Of a stretch of 64,000 nt of DNA, positions 51,022 through 58,599 are shown one piece after another (position 1 is the stretch's first letter; each line of letters starts with the position of its first letter). Below the pieces are notes generated by a model. That model was not told where the DNA came from. It worked only from the letters and a program-made list of their open reading frames with translations, and ran no database searches. The DNA is from Thermoanaerobaculia bacterium. Its GTDB lineage: Bacteria; Acidobacteriota; Thermoanaerobaculia; Thermoanaerobaculales; Sulfomarinibacteraceae. The stretch covers positions 62,001 to 126,000 of the forward strand of contig JAMOWA010000064.1 of NCBI GenBank assembly GCA_027061805.1, given 5' to 3'. The translations under genes and the position numbers were made by a program.

Positions 51022-52080
51022 CTACCGCCTCGATCCCCCGAAGGCCGGGGTGGGCACGGTGGTGATCTCGCCGCCCGGTGAGACGGACCAGTGGGGCAGC
51101 AGCGGTCCGGGACGCTCGGGGTCGCACCAGACGAGGTCGCGGGGCTCCCCCGCCAGTGCGGGCATGGGCTGGGCGTCCCCCCTGGCCACGCTGAGGACCA
51201 CCAGCTCGCCCGACACCGTGGCCGCGGCCGCCCATACCTGGTCCGTGGACAGCGCCACCCGGGCGCAGGGGGAGCCCAGCTCGACCGGCGGGATCTCCTT
51301 CGACCGCAGCTTGCCCCTCTTCGTGCGCAGCTCGAACCGCAGGACCCGCCCCGCGTCACCGTCCCCGATCCCCACCAGGAGCAGCCTCTCGACACCGGAC
51401 CACGCCACGTCCACGGCCCGCCCCGGCGGCTTCAACTGCCCCACGGGAAGCAGGGTCCCGGCGTCCAGCAGCGCGACGCCCTTCTCCCCCTCCGCCACGG
51501 CGATCAGGCCCATGGAGGTGACCATGGCCACACTCAGCGCCTGCGGGTCCAGTGGCACCCGCTGCACCACCCGGTGCTCCACCAGGTCCACCAGCCAGAG
51601 GACCGGCGGGACGCCGCCATCGTGCCGCCGCTCGAAGACCACGAGGATCGTGGCGTCCCGAGAGACGAAGGTCTGCCACGGGTGGCGGATCCCGGCCTCG
51701 ATCCGGGCGAGGAAGGCGCGGTCCGGCCAGCCCATCACCAGCACGTCACCGGCCACCACCACGTACCGGTCGCTCACCGCTCCGAAGCGGGGCATGGTGA
51801 CCCTGTCCATGCGCCGGGCCACGCGCCCCGCCCTGAGGTCCAGGACGGTGGTGGTCCCGTGCACGAGGTCCGGCGCGAAGAGGAGCCCTCCCGGCCCCGG
51901 GAAGAGCCACGCCACCGGCCCCGCCGGGAAGCTCCGCACGGACCCGGTGGCGGGGTCCACGAGGACCACGCTGTCGCCCACCGAGGCCGCCACCACGCCC
52001 GTGGGCAGCTGCCTGGCACCGGCACCCCCCGCTCCCAGGCAGGCCACGAGGGCCACGAACACCAGCGTTCTCCTGATCAT
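51022..52080 (-). CDS. Exported beta-propeller-like protein, unknown function
   Basis: 352 residues. Signal peptide (TLVFVALVACLGAGGAGA) followed by repeated beta units, each with a DPATGSV or LLDAGTLLPVGQ type turn (VVLVDPATGSVRSF, TTVLDLRAGRVARR, GVALLDAGTLLPVGQL, ELVVLSVARGDA), like YVTN/WD40 propellers. No catalytic signature. Possibly a periplasmic interaction platform. The convergent gap to mgtE (50788-51021) holds nothing I recognise beyond a hairpin AGGCGG/CCGCCT across the stop. Confidence 0.65.
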   Translation of the reverse strand: MIRRTLVFVALVACLGAGGAGARQLPTGVVAASVGDSVVLVDPATGSVRSFPAGPVAWLFPGPGGLLFAPDLVHGTTTVLDLRAGRVARRMDRVTMPRFGAVSDRYVVVAGDVLVMGWPDRAFLARIEAGIRHPWQTFVSRDATILVVFERRHDGGVPPVLWLVDLVEHRVVQRVPLDPQALSVAMVTSMGLIAVAEGEKGVALLDAGTLLPVGQLKPPGRAVDVAWSGVERLLLVGIGDGDAGRVLRFELRTKRGKLRSKEIPPVELGSPCARVALSTDQVWAAAATVSGELVVLSVARGDAQPMPALAGEPRDLVWCDPERPGPLLPHWSVSPGGEITTVPTPAFGGSRR

Positions 52081-52086
52081 GCAGCC

Positions 52087-52092
52087 ACTCTA
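52087..52092 (-). promoter_or_regulatory. Candidate -10 box for leaderless beta-propeller gene
   Basis: TAGAGT on the minus strand ends 6 bases before the ATG at 52080, with no ribosome binding site between. Confidence 0.4.
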
Positions 52093-52116
52093 CCACCGGA
52101 TTCCGCACCGTCGCGG

Positions 52117-52122
52117 TATGAT
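52117..52122 (+). promoter_or_regulatory. Candidate -10 box for the exported protein gene at 52132
   Basis: TATGAT ends 9 bases before the ATG at 52132; the divergent minus box lies 25 bases away, so the two genes share a 51-base control region. Confidence 0.4.
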
Positions 52123-52131
52123 CCCACCGTC

Positions 52132-53181
52132 ATGCGCCACCCCAGACCACTCGCCGTCCTGGTCCTCCTCCTGGTGGGGGCCGTGCCCGCCGCACGGGCG
52201 GCCGGACCCACGGTGCCACCCTCCCGGAGCGATGCCACCGCACCCGTCCCCTGGACGCGTCTCGAACTCAGGGGCTCGAAGTTCTTCATGACGGCCACCA
52301 CCACCGTGGAGGTCATCCGGGTCTCCGCCGGGCGGGCCCGGCCGGACCTCCGGCAACCCCCGGACCGGCCCCCGGTGGAGGCCGGCGGGCCGTGGGTGGA
52401 CGTGGTCCGCGTCTCGAGCCGCCTCCCCTTCGGGAAGTCGGAACGGGCCACCGTCTGGCTCGACGGCGCCAGTGGGGCGGTCCTCCAGATGGAGAAGCGC
52501 GTGGGCGGCGGCAGGCCCTACTGGAAGCTCCGGCGCTTCGTCCGGGGGGGCTACCACGAGTGGCGGGAGGCCCCTGCCAGCAAGGGCGAGCGGGGGCTCC
52601 CCCGGGAGCGGTGGACGAAGCACACCGAGAAGACCGTCCACTGGGATGCGGAAGCGATCGGTGACAGCGTGGTGACCGACTCCTACGCCCTGCTGTACCT
52701 GGTCTCGCGGGCCCACGTCCGGGGGACCACCGAACCCCTGGTGCTCCACGTGGTCTCCCGGGGCCGGCTCGTGGAGCTCCGGATCTCGCCAGGTGACAGG
52801 GTGCGGCGGCGCGTGTCCTTCGTGGAGGCGTGGCCCGGAGGCTCCCGGAAGCGGTCCGGCCAGATGGAGCTCCTCACGCTCCACGGCGTGCCGCGATGGC
52901 TCGACGACCCCGCCGAGCCCGGAGCCGACACGGGCTTCATGGGGATGCGGGGGCCGCTCACGATCCTCGTGGAGCCCGCGCTCGGCATCCCCTGCCGGGT
53001 GGAGGGCAGCGTCAAGGACGCGGGGCACCTGACGGTGAGGCTCACCCGCGTGGAGCTCCGGGACGCGCCGTACCGGTGCATTGTCCGTGGGAAGCACCTC
53101 GTGGGCATGGCCGGGGGGATGGATGGTCCGAAGGACCGGAGAGGGGAACGGCCGGCCCCACGCCCATCGAGCCCACGGTGA
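52132..53181 (+). CDS. Exported protein, lipocalin/DUF3108-like tentative
   Basis: 349 residues with a signal peptide (PLAVLVLLLVGAVPAARA). Contains long amphipathic strands (TATTTVEVIRV, ERATVWLDGASGAVLQMEKR, SVVTDSYALLYLVSRAHV, PLTILVEPALGIPCRVEGSV) and a periplasmic or outer-membrane beta-barrel look, somewhat like DUF3108. No firm family. The C-terminal 35 residues, arginine- and proline-rich, read through into the remnant of another gene on the opposite strand, so the true end may have been altered by that rearrangement. Confidence 0.6.
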   Translation: MRHPRPLAVLVLLLVGAVPAARAAGPTVPPSRSDATAPVPWTRLELRGSKFFMTATTTVEVIRVSAGRARPDLRQPPDRPPVEAGGPWVDVVRVSSRLPFGKSERATVWLDGASGAVLQMEKRVGGGRPYWKLRRFVRGGYHEWREAPASKGERGLPRERWTKHTEKTVHWDAEAIGDSVVTDSYALLYLVSRAHVRGTTEPLVLHVVSRGRLVELRISPGDRVRRRVSFVEAWPGGSRKRSGQMELLTLHGVPRWLDDPAEPGADTGFMGMRGPLTILVEPALGIPCRVEGSVKDAGHLTVRLTRVELRDAPYRCIVRGKHLVGMAGGMDGPKDRRGERPAPRPSSPR

Positions 53182-53275
53182 TGGTGGGCCTGCCGGTGAG
53201 CTTCCTCGTCCAGCCGGCCAGGTTGAGATCCGAGCCCGGGAGCTCGGGCTCCCGGTGGCGGCGGGTGGAGCAGTG

Positions 53276-53431
53276 GAAGAGGGCCACGCCCTTGGGGCAG
53301 ACGTGGCCCCGGCTGAAGGGGTCCTCGCGGCCCCCGCGGATGGAGACCACGCGGCCGTCCTTCACCCGGATCTCCAGGCCTCAGATGGCCTCGCAGAGCG
53401 CGCAGGCCCGGTGGCGGGTGGCAGCCGTCAT
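53276..53431 (-). pseudogene. Remnant of a molybdopterin oxidoreductase (Fe4S4 N-terminal part) with in-frame TGA
   Basis: From an ATG at 53431 the frame reads MTAATRHRACALCEAI, then TGA at 53383-53381, then GLEIRVKDGRVVSIRGGRED and PFSRGHVCPKGVALF. This is the N-terminal iron-sulfur module of molybdopterin oxidoreductases (CxxCxxxC...CPK), with the third cysteine codon TGC replaced by TGA. Homology stops after about 50 codons and the several hundred residues expected are absent, so the gene is truncated. The ATG overlaps the transporter stop as TGATG, so it was once coupled to that gene. A selenocysteine reading of the UGA is possible in principle, but the truncation argues for a pseudogene. 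Confidence 0.75.
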
Positions 53432-54657
53432 CAGGCCGCTCCCAGGAGATGCAGCCAGGCCAGGGCGAGAAGGCAGAGGGCCAGGGTCAGTGGCACGCCC
53501 ACCCTGGCGTGTTCCCGCCATCCGATGACGATGCCGGAGCCCTGGGCCACCGAGGCCACGATGATGTTGGCGATGCTGCCCACCAGCAGCAGGTTCCCGG
53601 CGAAGGTGCTCACCAGGGCCAGCACCACGGCGCCCTGCCCGTCATGGACCCCGGGCAGCAGCAGCATGACCGCCGGCACGTTGGAAAAGAGGTTGGAGCC
53701 CACCAGGGTCACCGCCGCGAGGCCGGCCGTGGAGTCCAGCGGAACGCCCCACGAGCCCAGCGCGGCCAGGCCCCGGGCCGCCAGCCCGGTCTCCACCAGC
53801 GTGCCGGTGACCACGAAGAGCCCGATGAAGAGCAGCAGCAGGTTCCAGTCCACCAGCTGGAGGAGCCGGCGGGAGGTGATCTCCCGGTTGACCAGGAGGA
53901 CGGCGCCCGCCCCCAGGGCCACCACGGCCCGCGCCGGGATCCCCGCCAGGAAGAGCACCACCACCACGGCGAGCACCAGGAGGCCCTTGGCGGTGTGCCA
54001 GGGGTCGAAGTCCGGCAGGGGGCCCGTCGACGCTTCCCAGCTTCCAGGGTCCCGCTCCAGGCGGCCCCGCCAGGCCCAGGCCACCGCAACCCAGACCAGG
54101 AACAGGCCCAGCAGGGCGGGCACGCCCCCGTCCAGGAGGTACCGGGCGAAGTCGAGGCCCATCCTCTCGCCGATCAGGATGTTCTGGGGGTTGCCGATGA
54201 GGGTGGCGGCCGAGCCCGTGTTGGCGGCGAGGGCCAGGGCCAGGAGGTAGGGCACGGGGTCCAGGCGCCTGCGGTGGGCCACCTCCAGCACCACCGGGGC
54301 CATCCCCAGGCAGACGATGTCGTTGGAGAGCAGCGCCGACAGCAGGCCCGCCGAGGCCACCAGGAGTCCCAGCAGGCCCAGGGCCCCCATTCCCTCGCCG
54401 CCCACCTTCCGGGTCACGGCGGTGTAGAAACCTCCCAGGCGGAGCTGGGCCGAGACCAGCATGAGGCCGAAGAGCAGCGCCATGGTCCCCACGTCCACCG
54501 CCCCCCACGCCTGCCGGGGCGTGAGCACCCCGCCCACCACCAGGGCGATGGCCCCCACCACGGCGATCCCCGTGCGGTCCAGGGCCAGGCCGGGGATGCT
54601 TCCCAGGAGCATCCCGGTGTAGACCACCACGAAGACCGTCACCACGAACGCCGTCAC
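53431..54657 (-). CDS. SLC13/ArsB-type (citrate/arsenite permease superfamily) transporter
   Basis: 408 residues from a GTG at 54657 that follows AGGAGG by 9 bases; longer starts would add a hydrophilic leader with no helix. About eleven membrane helices in two repeats. Ion-transporter signatures NDIVCLGMAPVVLEVAHR with ANTGSAATLIGNPQNI (first half) and VGSNLFSNVPAVMLLLPG (second half). Family members carry dicarboxylates, sulfate, silicate or arsenite; the substrate cannot be assigned. It was followed by a molybdopterin oxidoreductase, so an anion used by that enzyme is a fair guess. Confidence 0.85.
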   Translation of the reverse strand: MTAFVVTVFVVVYTGMLLGSIPGLALDRTGIAVVGAIALVVGGVLTPRQAWGAVDVGTMALLFGLMLVSAQLRLGGFYTAVTRKVGGEGMGALGLLGLLVASAGLLSALLSNDIVCLGMAPVVLEVAHRRRLDPVPYLLALALAANTGSAATLIGNPQNILIGERMGLDFARYLLDGGVPALLGLFLVWVAVAWAWRGRLERDPGSWEASTGPLPDFDPWHTAKGLLVLAVVVVLFLAGIPARAVVALGAGAVLLVNREITSRRLLQLVDWNLLLLFIGLFVVTGTLVETGLAARGLAALGSWGVPLDSTAGLAAVTLVGSNLFSNVPAVMLLLPGVHDGQGAVVLALVSTFAGNLLLVGSIANIIVASVAQGSGIVIGWREHARVGVPLTLALCLLALAWLHLLGAA

Positions 54658-54935
54658 GGTAGGGAACCTCCTCCCGGCCCCCCGGTCCCATCCACATGGG
54701 CACCGTGCCGGATCCACGCCCACGGGACTCTCGTCCTGCTCCGGGGTGGACCCTGCGGTGCCGTGCTCCACCGGTGTGACCGGCTGGTCCATCCACGCCA
54801 GGAAGAGCTCGCAACCCGGTGCGAGGACCACCTCTCCCCGGCATCACAGCGATCACTATACAGAACATACAGGACCAGCCTCCACGCGCCCTCCGGTGGT
54901 CCATCTCCCCAGGCCTCCGGGAACCACGATGGGAA

Positions 54936-54961
54936 GGGCGGCCCCCGGTCGGGGGCCGCCC
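54936..54961 (-). terminator. 11-bp GC stem, second terminator-like hairpin
   Basis: GGGCGGCCCCC (54936-54946) pairs with GGGGGCCGCCC (54951-54961), loop GGTC. Lies after the first hairpin in the direction of the SLH-protein transcript. Confidence 0.5.
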
Positions 54962-54972
54962 GGTGTCACCCG

Positions 54973-55013
54973 GCGGGTGCCCGTCCCGGGCCGGGACCGG
55001 GACGGGCACCCGC
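54973..55013 (-). terminator. 15-bp perfect stem immediately after the SLH-protein gene
   Basis: GCGGGTGCCCGTCCC (54973-54987) pairs with GGGACGGGCACCCGC (54999-55013), 8 bases after the stop at 55022. No U tract; very stable, probable transcript end. Confidence 0.6.
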
Positions 55014-55021
55014 CTGCCGTC

Positions 55022-55825
55022 TCAGTTCGGGTAGTGGAGCCCCAGCGCGGAGGCCAGGTAGACCGCCATCTGGGCCCGCGTCACGGTGTCGTCGGGACAG
55101 AAGTTGTCGCCCCCACACCCCGCCGTGATGCCCGAGGCCGCCAGTGCCTCCACGAACCGGAAGGCCCAGTGGTCCGTGGGAACGTCGTTGAAGGTCGCCG
55201 TGGCCGGCGCGGGAGAGACCAGTCGTTTCCAGTTCAGCTCCACACCACCGAATCGCAGCGAGCTGTCGGTGGCCGGCAACTTGACGGTGAGCCGGTACGC
55301 GGTTGCCTCATCGCTTCCATCCTCATCCATGTCGGCGTAGTACCGGATGACCGTGTTGGGGAGGAAGAACATGTGAGTGTAGCCCTCGGATGTGTCCCTC
55401 GTGGCAGTGGTGATCAGGTGATAGTAGGGATCGTCCGACAACGGGAACGAGTAGGTGCCCCATGTCAGGGTGATGTCCTCCGTGGCGTTGTCGTCGTACA
55501 TGTACAGTACCGACAGCGTGATGTGAGAGCCTGCGGGAAGCATCACCGGAGCCCAGAACGTATGGTTGATCCCGCCGGTGCGGTAGATGTAGCCCTGGCC
55601 CGCATACCCGTAGGAGATGTCTCCCTGGGGCGTGAACTCCGCCGCCGGGATGACCAGTGTCTGGTAGTCGCCCCCGAAAGCATCCCTGTCCATGGGTTGC
55701 ATCTCCAGGGCGCCGTTCGGAGCATCCCCGATGGGATCCTCCTGCTGGCAGAACCCGTTGCCCGACCCGAGCCCCAGGACCGCTGCCACCAGGACCACGA
55801 CGATGAGTGTGCATTGCCGCTTCAT
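55022..55825 (-). CDS. Exported protein with one C-terminal SLH (S-layer homology) module
   Basis: 267 residues. Signal peptide (TLIVVVLVAAVLGLGSG), a beta-rich domain of about 190 residues (tyrosine-rich; HITLSVLYMYDDNATEDITL, RYYADMDEDGSDEATAYRL) and one SLH module at the end: FNDVPTDHWAFRFVEALAAS, then ITAGCGGDNFCPDDTVTRAQ. SLH modules usually bind secondary cell-wall polymers or act as scaffold; with one module only, anchoring is uncertain. AAAGGAGG before the ATG at 55825. Function of the main domain unknown. Confidence 0.75.
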   Translation of the reverse strand: MKRQCTLIVVVLVAAVLGLGSGNGFCQQEDPIGDAPNGALEMQPMDRDAFGGDYQTLVIPAAEFTPQGDISYGYAGQGYIYRTGGINHTFWAPVMLPAGSHITLSVLYMYDDNATEDITLTWGTYSFPLSDDPYYHLITTATRDTSEGYTHMFFLPNTVIRYYADMDEDGSDEATAYRLTVKLPATDSSLRFGGVELNWKRLVSPAPATATFNDVPTDHWAFRFVEALAASGITAGCGGDNFCPDDTVTRAQMAVYLASALGLHYPN

Positions 55826-56020
55826 TTCGACCTCCTTTTCCTCTTTTCCTCGATCTGTTCCGGGTTGTCGTTCCTGCGCTTCCCCTCCAGGATGCGTCCC
55901 CACCACGCCCCGTGCATGCACCTCCGCGACAGCCTCGTGTGCCGGTGCGACGGGTTCTGTCACCAACGCGCCCGGAACGTGCACGTTCCCGATTCGTCCC
56001 GGCGGAAAACCTGGAGCCTG

Positions 56021-56192
56021 TTGCAAAACTCCTGGATCGAGGTGAATTCCTGCGGTATCGGCCCCCACCCACCCCGGAGAATGAACCACGGATTACACGG
56101 ATCTATTGGATTTAGAATAAGATAGAAAAATTCTGGATGTACGTTCGATTTCAAGCCAAGCCGGAAGGCATGACCCTCAGAGAGTTTTGCAA
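56021..56192 (-). repeat. Interspersed intergenic repeat family 1, copy 4 (172 bp), inverted
   Basis: Reverse orientation to copies 1-3. Its ends are TTGCAAAACT and AGTTTTGCAA, a perfect inverted pair: the G-to-A change at position 7 of one end is matched by C-to-T at the other. Other landmarks (ATTTTTCTATCTTATTC, GGTTCATTCTCC, CGATCCAGGAG) are conserved. Lies in the 446-base gap 55826-56271, otherwise empty as far as I can see. Confidence 0.85.
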
Positions 56193-56271
56193 GCGGCTAC
56201 CTGGATACACGGCGCCCCGGTGTCGTCGCCGGGACCACCGGCGGCGAGGCCGGCACCCGCCGCTTCGGGAA

Positions 56272-56640
56272 TCAGCCCCGGCCCGGACCGGTCAGGGCCG
56301 CCGCTTCAGCCTCCCGGCCCTCCGCCCGGAGCAGCCGGGCCAGGGAATGGCGGCTCCGGAGGGTCACGGGGTGGTCCTCGTCCAGGATCCTGGCCTCCCG
56401 GAGGAACTCTCGCTTGGCCTCCGGATCGAGAGGCCGCTCGCCCCTGAGGACCTTGATCGCGACACGCCGCTGGAGCTTCTCGTCCAGACCCTCGTACACC
56501 TCCCCCATCCCGCCGCCACCCGGCCTGCGAAGGATCCGGACATGCCGAGCTCTCGTCCCGACCAGGGTCATGGAGGCACTCCCCCCCGGTTCCGGCACCG
56601 CATCGCTGTTTTCTCCGGGGTCCGGATCCCATCGTGCCAT
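56272..56640 (-). pseudogene. Ser/Thr protein kinase remnant fused to a TPR tail (catalytic lobe deleted)
   Basis: 122 residues open throughout. Residues about 30-80 form the N-lobe of a Hanks-type kinase: RPGGGGMGEVYEGLDEKL, the VAIKVLRGE lysine, and EAKREFLREARIL. The sequence then jumps to DEDHPVTLRSRHSLARLLRA, the kind of TPR unit found at the C-terminus of large kinase-TPR proteins. The catalytic HRD and DFG lobe is gone. The DHP at the join occurs in both parts of intact homologues (LDHPNI in kinases, EDHPVTL in TPRs), consistent with deletion at microhomology, but that is inference. GGAGG-led ATG at 56640. Cannot be an active kinase. Confidence 0.75.
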
Positions 56641-56678
56641 GTCCTCCGAAACCCAGTCTGTGGTACGCTTTTTCCACA

Positions 56679-57290
56679 ATGCAGGCTGCTCCAATCCTCC
56701 TCTCGATCCTGGCCGGTGTCCTCGGGGGCATCCTGGCGGCCTCCCTGATCTACAGGCGGCACGTGGCCAGCATGCGCCGGCTCCTGGAGAGGCTGGAGGA
56801 GCTGGCACGGCCCCACGAGGCACCCGCCCCCGGACCACTGGAGACGCCCGGACCGGACCAGGTGGAGAGCACCGGGGCCACCACCGGGTCCTTCGACGCC
56901 GTGACGGGCGACGTGCTGGCGGGCCGGACCACCCACGTGAAGGAGCTCCTGGAAATGAGTGGCGTGCAGGGGCTTCCGCTGGCGGATCAGGCGATCGTCC
57001 AGGTCTACGCCCACATGGAGGAGCCCTTCTCACCGTCCGAGCTCGCGGAGAACCTCAACGTCTCCCTCCGGTCCCTGGAGCGCGGGCTGGCGCTCGCCCT
57101 GGACTGCACCCCCCGGGAGCTCATCCTCGCCGTGAAGATGCGGGAGGCCCGCCGGCTTCTGGAAGAGGGTCAGCTCAACGTGACGGCCGTGGCCTACCGG
57201 CTGGGCTTTTCGAGCCCCTCGCACTTCTCGCGGCGGTTCCGGGCCTTCTACAAGGCCTCTCCCTCCGACGTGGCGTCACGTGCTGCCTGA
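56679..57290 (+). CDS. Membrane-anchored AraC-type DNA-binding regulator
   Basis: 203 residues. One N-terminal membrane helix (PILLSILAGVLGGILAASLIY), a linker, and an AraC HTH pair at the C-terminus (FSPSELAENLNVSLRSLERG, AVAYRLGFSSPSHFSRRFRAFY with the second-HTH FxPSHFSRxF pattern). Anchored AraC proteins are unusual; the helix would hold the regulator at the membrane with the HTH in the cytoplasm. Divergent from the kinase remnant by 38 bases, and upstream of the sigma-factor operon, so a joint regulatory role is plausible but unproved. Confidence 0.8.
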   Translation: MQAAPILLSILAGVLGGILAASLIYRRHVASMRRLLERLEELARPHEAPAPGPLETPGPDQVESTGATTGSFDAVTGDVLAGRTTHVKELLEMSGVQGLPLADQAIVQVYAHMEEPFSPSELAENLNVSLRSLERGLALALDCTPRELILAVKMREARRLLEEGQLNVTAVAYRLGFSSPSHFSRRFRAFYKASPSDVASRAA

Positions 57291-57430
57291 GCTCTCCTCA
57301 CCAGGTGCTGGGCCGTTCGACCCCCACCACACCTGCCCGTGCTCCCTCTTCATGCGAGAAGGTCGCTCCGGGCCGTGCCGCACGTCACTCGCGGCGGATC
57401 TCCAGGGGCGGTCCGGATTCCGGAGATTGG

Positions 57431-57436
57431 TAGTAT
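57431..57436 (+). promoter_or_regulatory. Candidate -10 box for the sigma-CHAT-subtilase operon
   Basis: TAGTAT ends 6 bases before the ATG of the sigma factor gene, with no ribosome binding site between. Autoregulation through a different -35/-10 pair recognised by the encoded sigma cannot be judged by eye. Confidence 0.4.
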
Positions 57437-57442
57437 CGGTGA

Positions 57443-58039
57443 ATGGTTGAAAGGCCGGCACGCGAGCTCGTGGCTGCCTGCATGGGCGGCGACGAGCACG
57501 CGTGGGAGACGCTGCTCGAACGCTACGGCCGCCTGATCTGGTCCGTTCCGCTCCGCCTCGGTGCCTCCCGGGCCGAGGCCGAGGAGGTGTTCCAGCGGAC
57601 ATGGATCGTCCTGGTGGAGAACCTGGGAAAACTCGAGGAGCCCGAAAGCCTCGCAGCGTGGATCGCCTCCATCGCACGCCACCAGACGTGGCAGCTCTTC
57701 GACGAGGCACGCCGCCGCGGACGGGCTCGCTCCTGGGAGGGCGAGACCCACCGTACCGAGGAGCAGGTCGAGTCCACCGAGGTTCTCCTGCTGGAGTCCG
57801 AGCGGCTCGAACTCCTGGGAAAGGCCATCTCTTCCCTCGACGAACGGTGCCGCCAGCTGGTGGAGCTGCTGTTCCTGACCGAGCCCCGACCCTCCTACTC
57901 GGAAATCGCGGAACGTTGCGGGATCGCCGTGGGTTCCGTCGGCCCGATCCGCGCCCGATGCCTGGAACGCCTCAGGACGACACTGGAACGACTGTATCAG
58001 GGACGCCGTACCGGCGACTCATGGGAGAAGGAACGATGA
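57443..58039 (+). CDS. ECF-family RNA polymerase sigma factor
   Basis: 198 residues. Sigma2 region (ERYGRLIWSVPLRLGASRAEAEEVFQRTWIVL) with the EAEEVFQRTW motif and AAWIASIARHQTWQLFDEARR, then sigma4 (ISSLDERCRQLVELLFLTE, YSEIAERCGIAVGSVGPIRARCLERLR) with the usual HTH. The glutamates of the linker and absence of sigma3 place it in the ECF group. Stop overlaps the next gene by ATGA. It is the first of four coupled genes ending in a CHAT protease and subtilase; a role as the output of a protease-triggered switch is inferred. Confidence 0.93.
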   Translation: MVERPARELVAACMGGDEHAWETLLERYGRLIWSVPLRLGASRAEAEEVFQRTWIVLVENLGKLEEPESLAAWIASIARHQTWQLFDEARRRGRARSWEGETHRTEEQVESTEVLLLESERLELLGKAISSLDERCRQLVELLFLTEPRPSYSEIAERCGIAVGSVGPIRARCLERLRTTLERLYQGRRTGDSWEKER

Positions 58040-58599
58040 CCCACCTCGATCCGAGCTCCGTTCTCGAGGCCGCCGAAGGGAACCCCTCCACGAGGGCCAG
58101 CCGTCACCTTGCCCGGTGCCGGGAATGCCGGCGCCGCGTGGAGGAGGTCCTCCGGATCCTGCAGGACCTGGAAGCCACCCCGTCGGCCCCGGAGGGTCCA
58201 TCACCCATGCTGGATCGCTGGGCTCTCGCCGTGGCCCGGAATGCCCGCACGAGGACCTTCCGGCGGCGGCACCTCGCCCTGCTTGGCGGCGCCACGTCCA
58301 CCGCGATCCGCGGCAGTTCCGCCACCGCATGGCTCGTGGGCGATGAACGCACCCAGATCGACCTGCGGGCGGTACAGACCGCGTCCGGACGGTTCACCCT
58401 CCGCGGCCACGTGGTACGACGGGATGGTGTAGCGGTGGGATGGCGGGTCCGTGTGGAGGGTGCCGGGCGCATGGCGACCGCGACCTTCACGGACCCCTGG
58501 GGCGAATTCGTTCTCGAAGAGCTCTCCGCCGGGTCCCTGGCCCTCGTCCTCGAGGGTGACGGGAACCGGCTCGAGGCCCCGACCCTGGAGCTGGCATGA
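58036..58599 (+). CDS. Anti-sigma-like protein with HxxxCxxC motif and carboxypeptidase-regulatory-like domain
   Basis: 187 residues. RHLARCRECRRRVEEVLR carries the HxxxCxxC zinc motif typical of zf-HC2 anti-sigma factors. After an arginine-rich stretch, residues 115-187 (TLRGHVVRRDGVAVGWRVRV and AGSLALVLEG) resemble the beta-sandwich of CarboxypepD regulatory-like domains. The expected membrane helix is weak (LALLGGATSTAIRGSSATAW), so it may be cytoplasmic. It sits between the sigma factor and CHAT genes, with ATGA overlaps on both sides, so it is a candidate sigma inhibitor and CHAT substrate. Inference only. Confidence 0.7.
   Translation: MTHLDPSSVLEAAEGNPSTRASRHLARCRECRRRVEEVLRILQDLEATPSAPEGPSPMLDRWALAVARNARTRTFRRRHLALLGGATSTAIRGSSATAWLVGDERTQIDLRAVQTASGRFTLRGHVVRRDGVAVGWRVRVEGAGRMATATFTDPWGEFVLEELSAGSLALVLEGDGNRLEAPTLELA

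Larger units (their letters stand above)
54658..55021. other. Non-coding region with two strong hairpins
   Basis: 364 bases between two minus-strand genes. The 54658-54900 part is the transporter leader; TATAGT at 54860-54855 (minus) is the only -10-like box. No gene is supported here. The two hairpins at the end are listed separately. Confidence 0.5.

Noticed and set aside
53381-53383. UGA as a selenocysteine codon
   Set aside because: Kept only as an alternative: the gene is truncated after about 50 codons and no compact SECIS-like stem follows the UGA.
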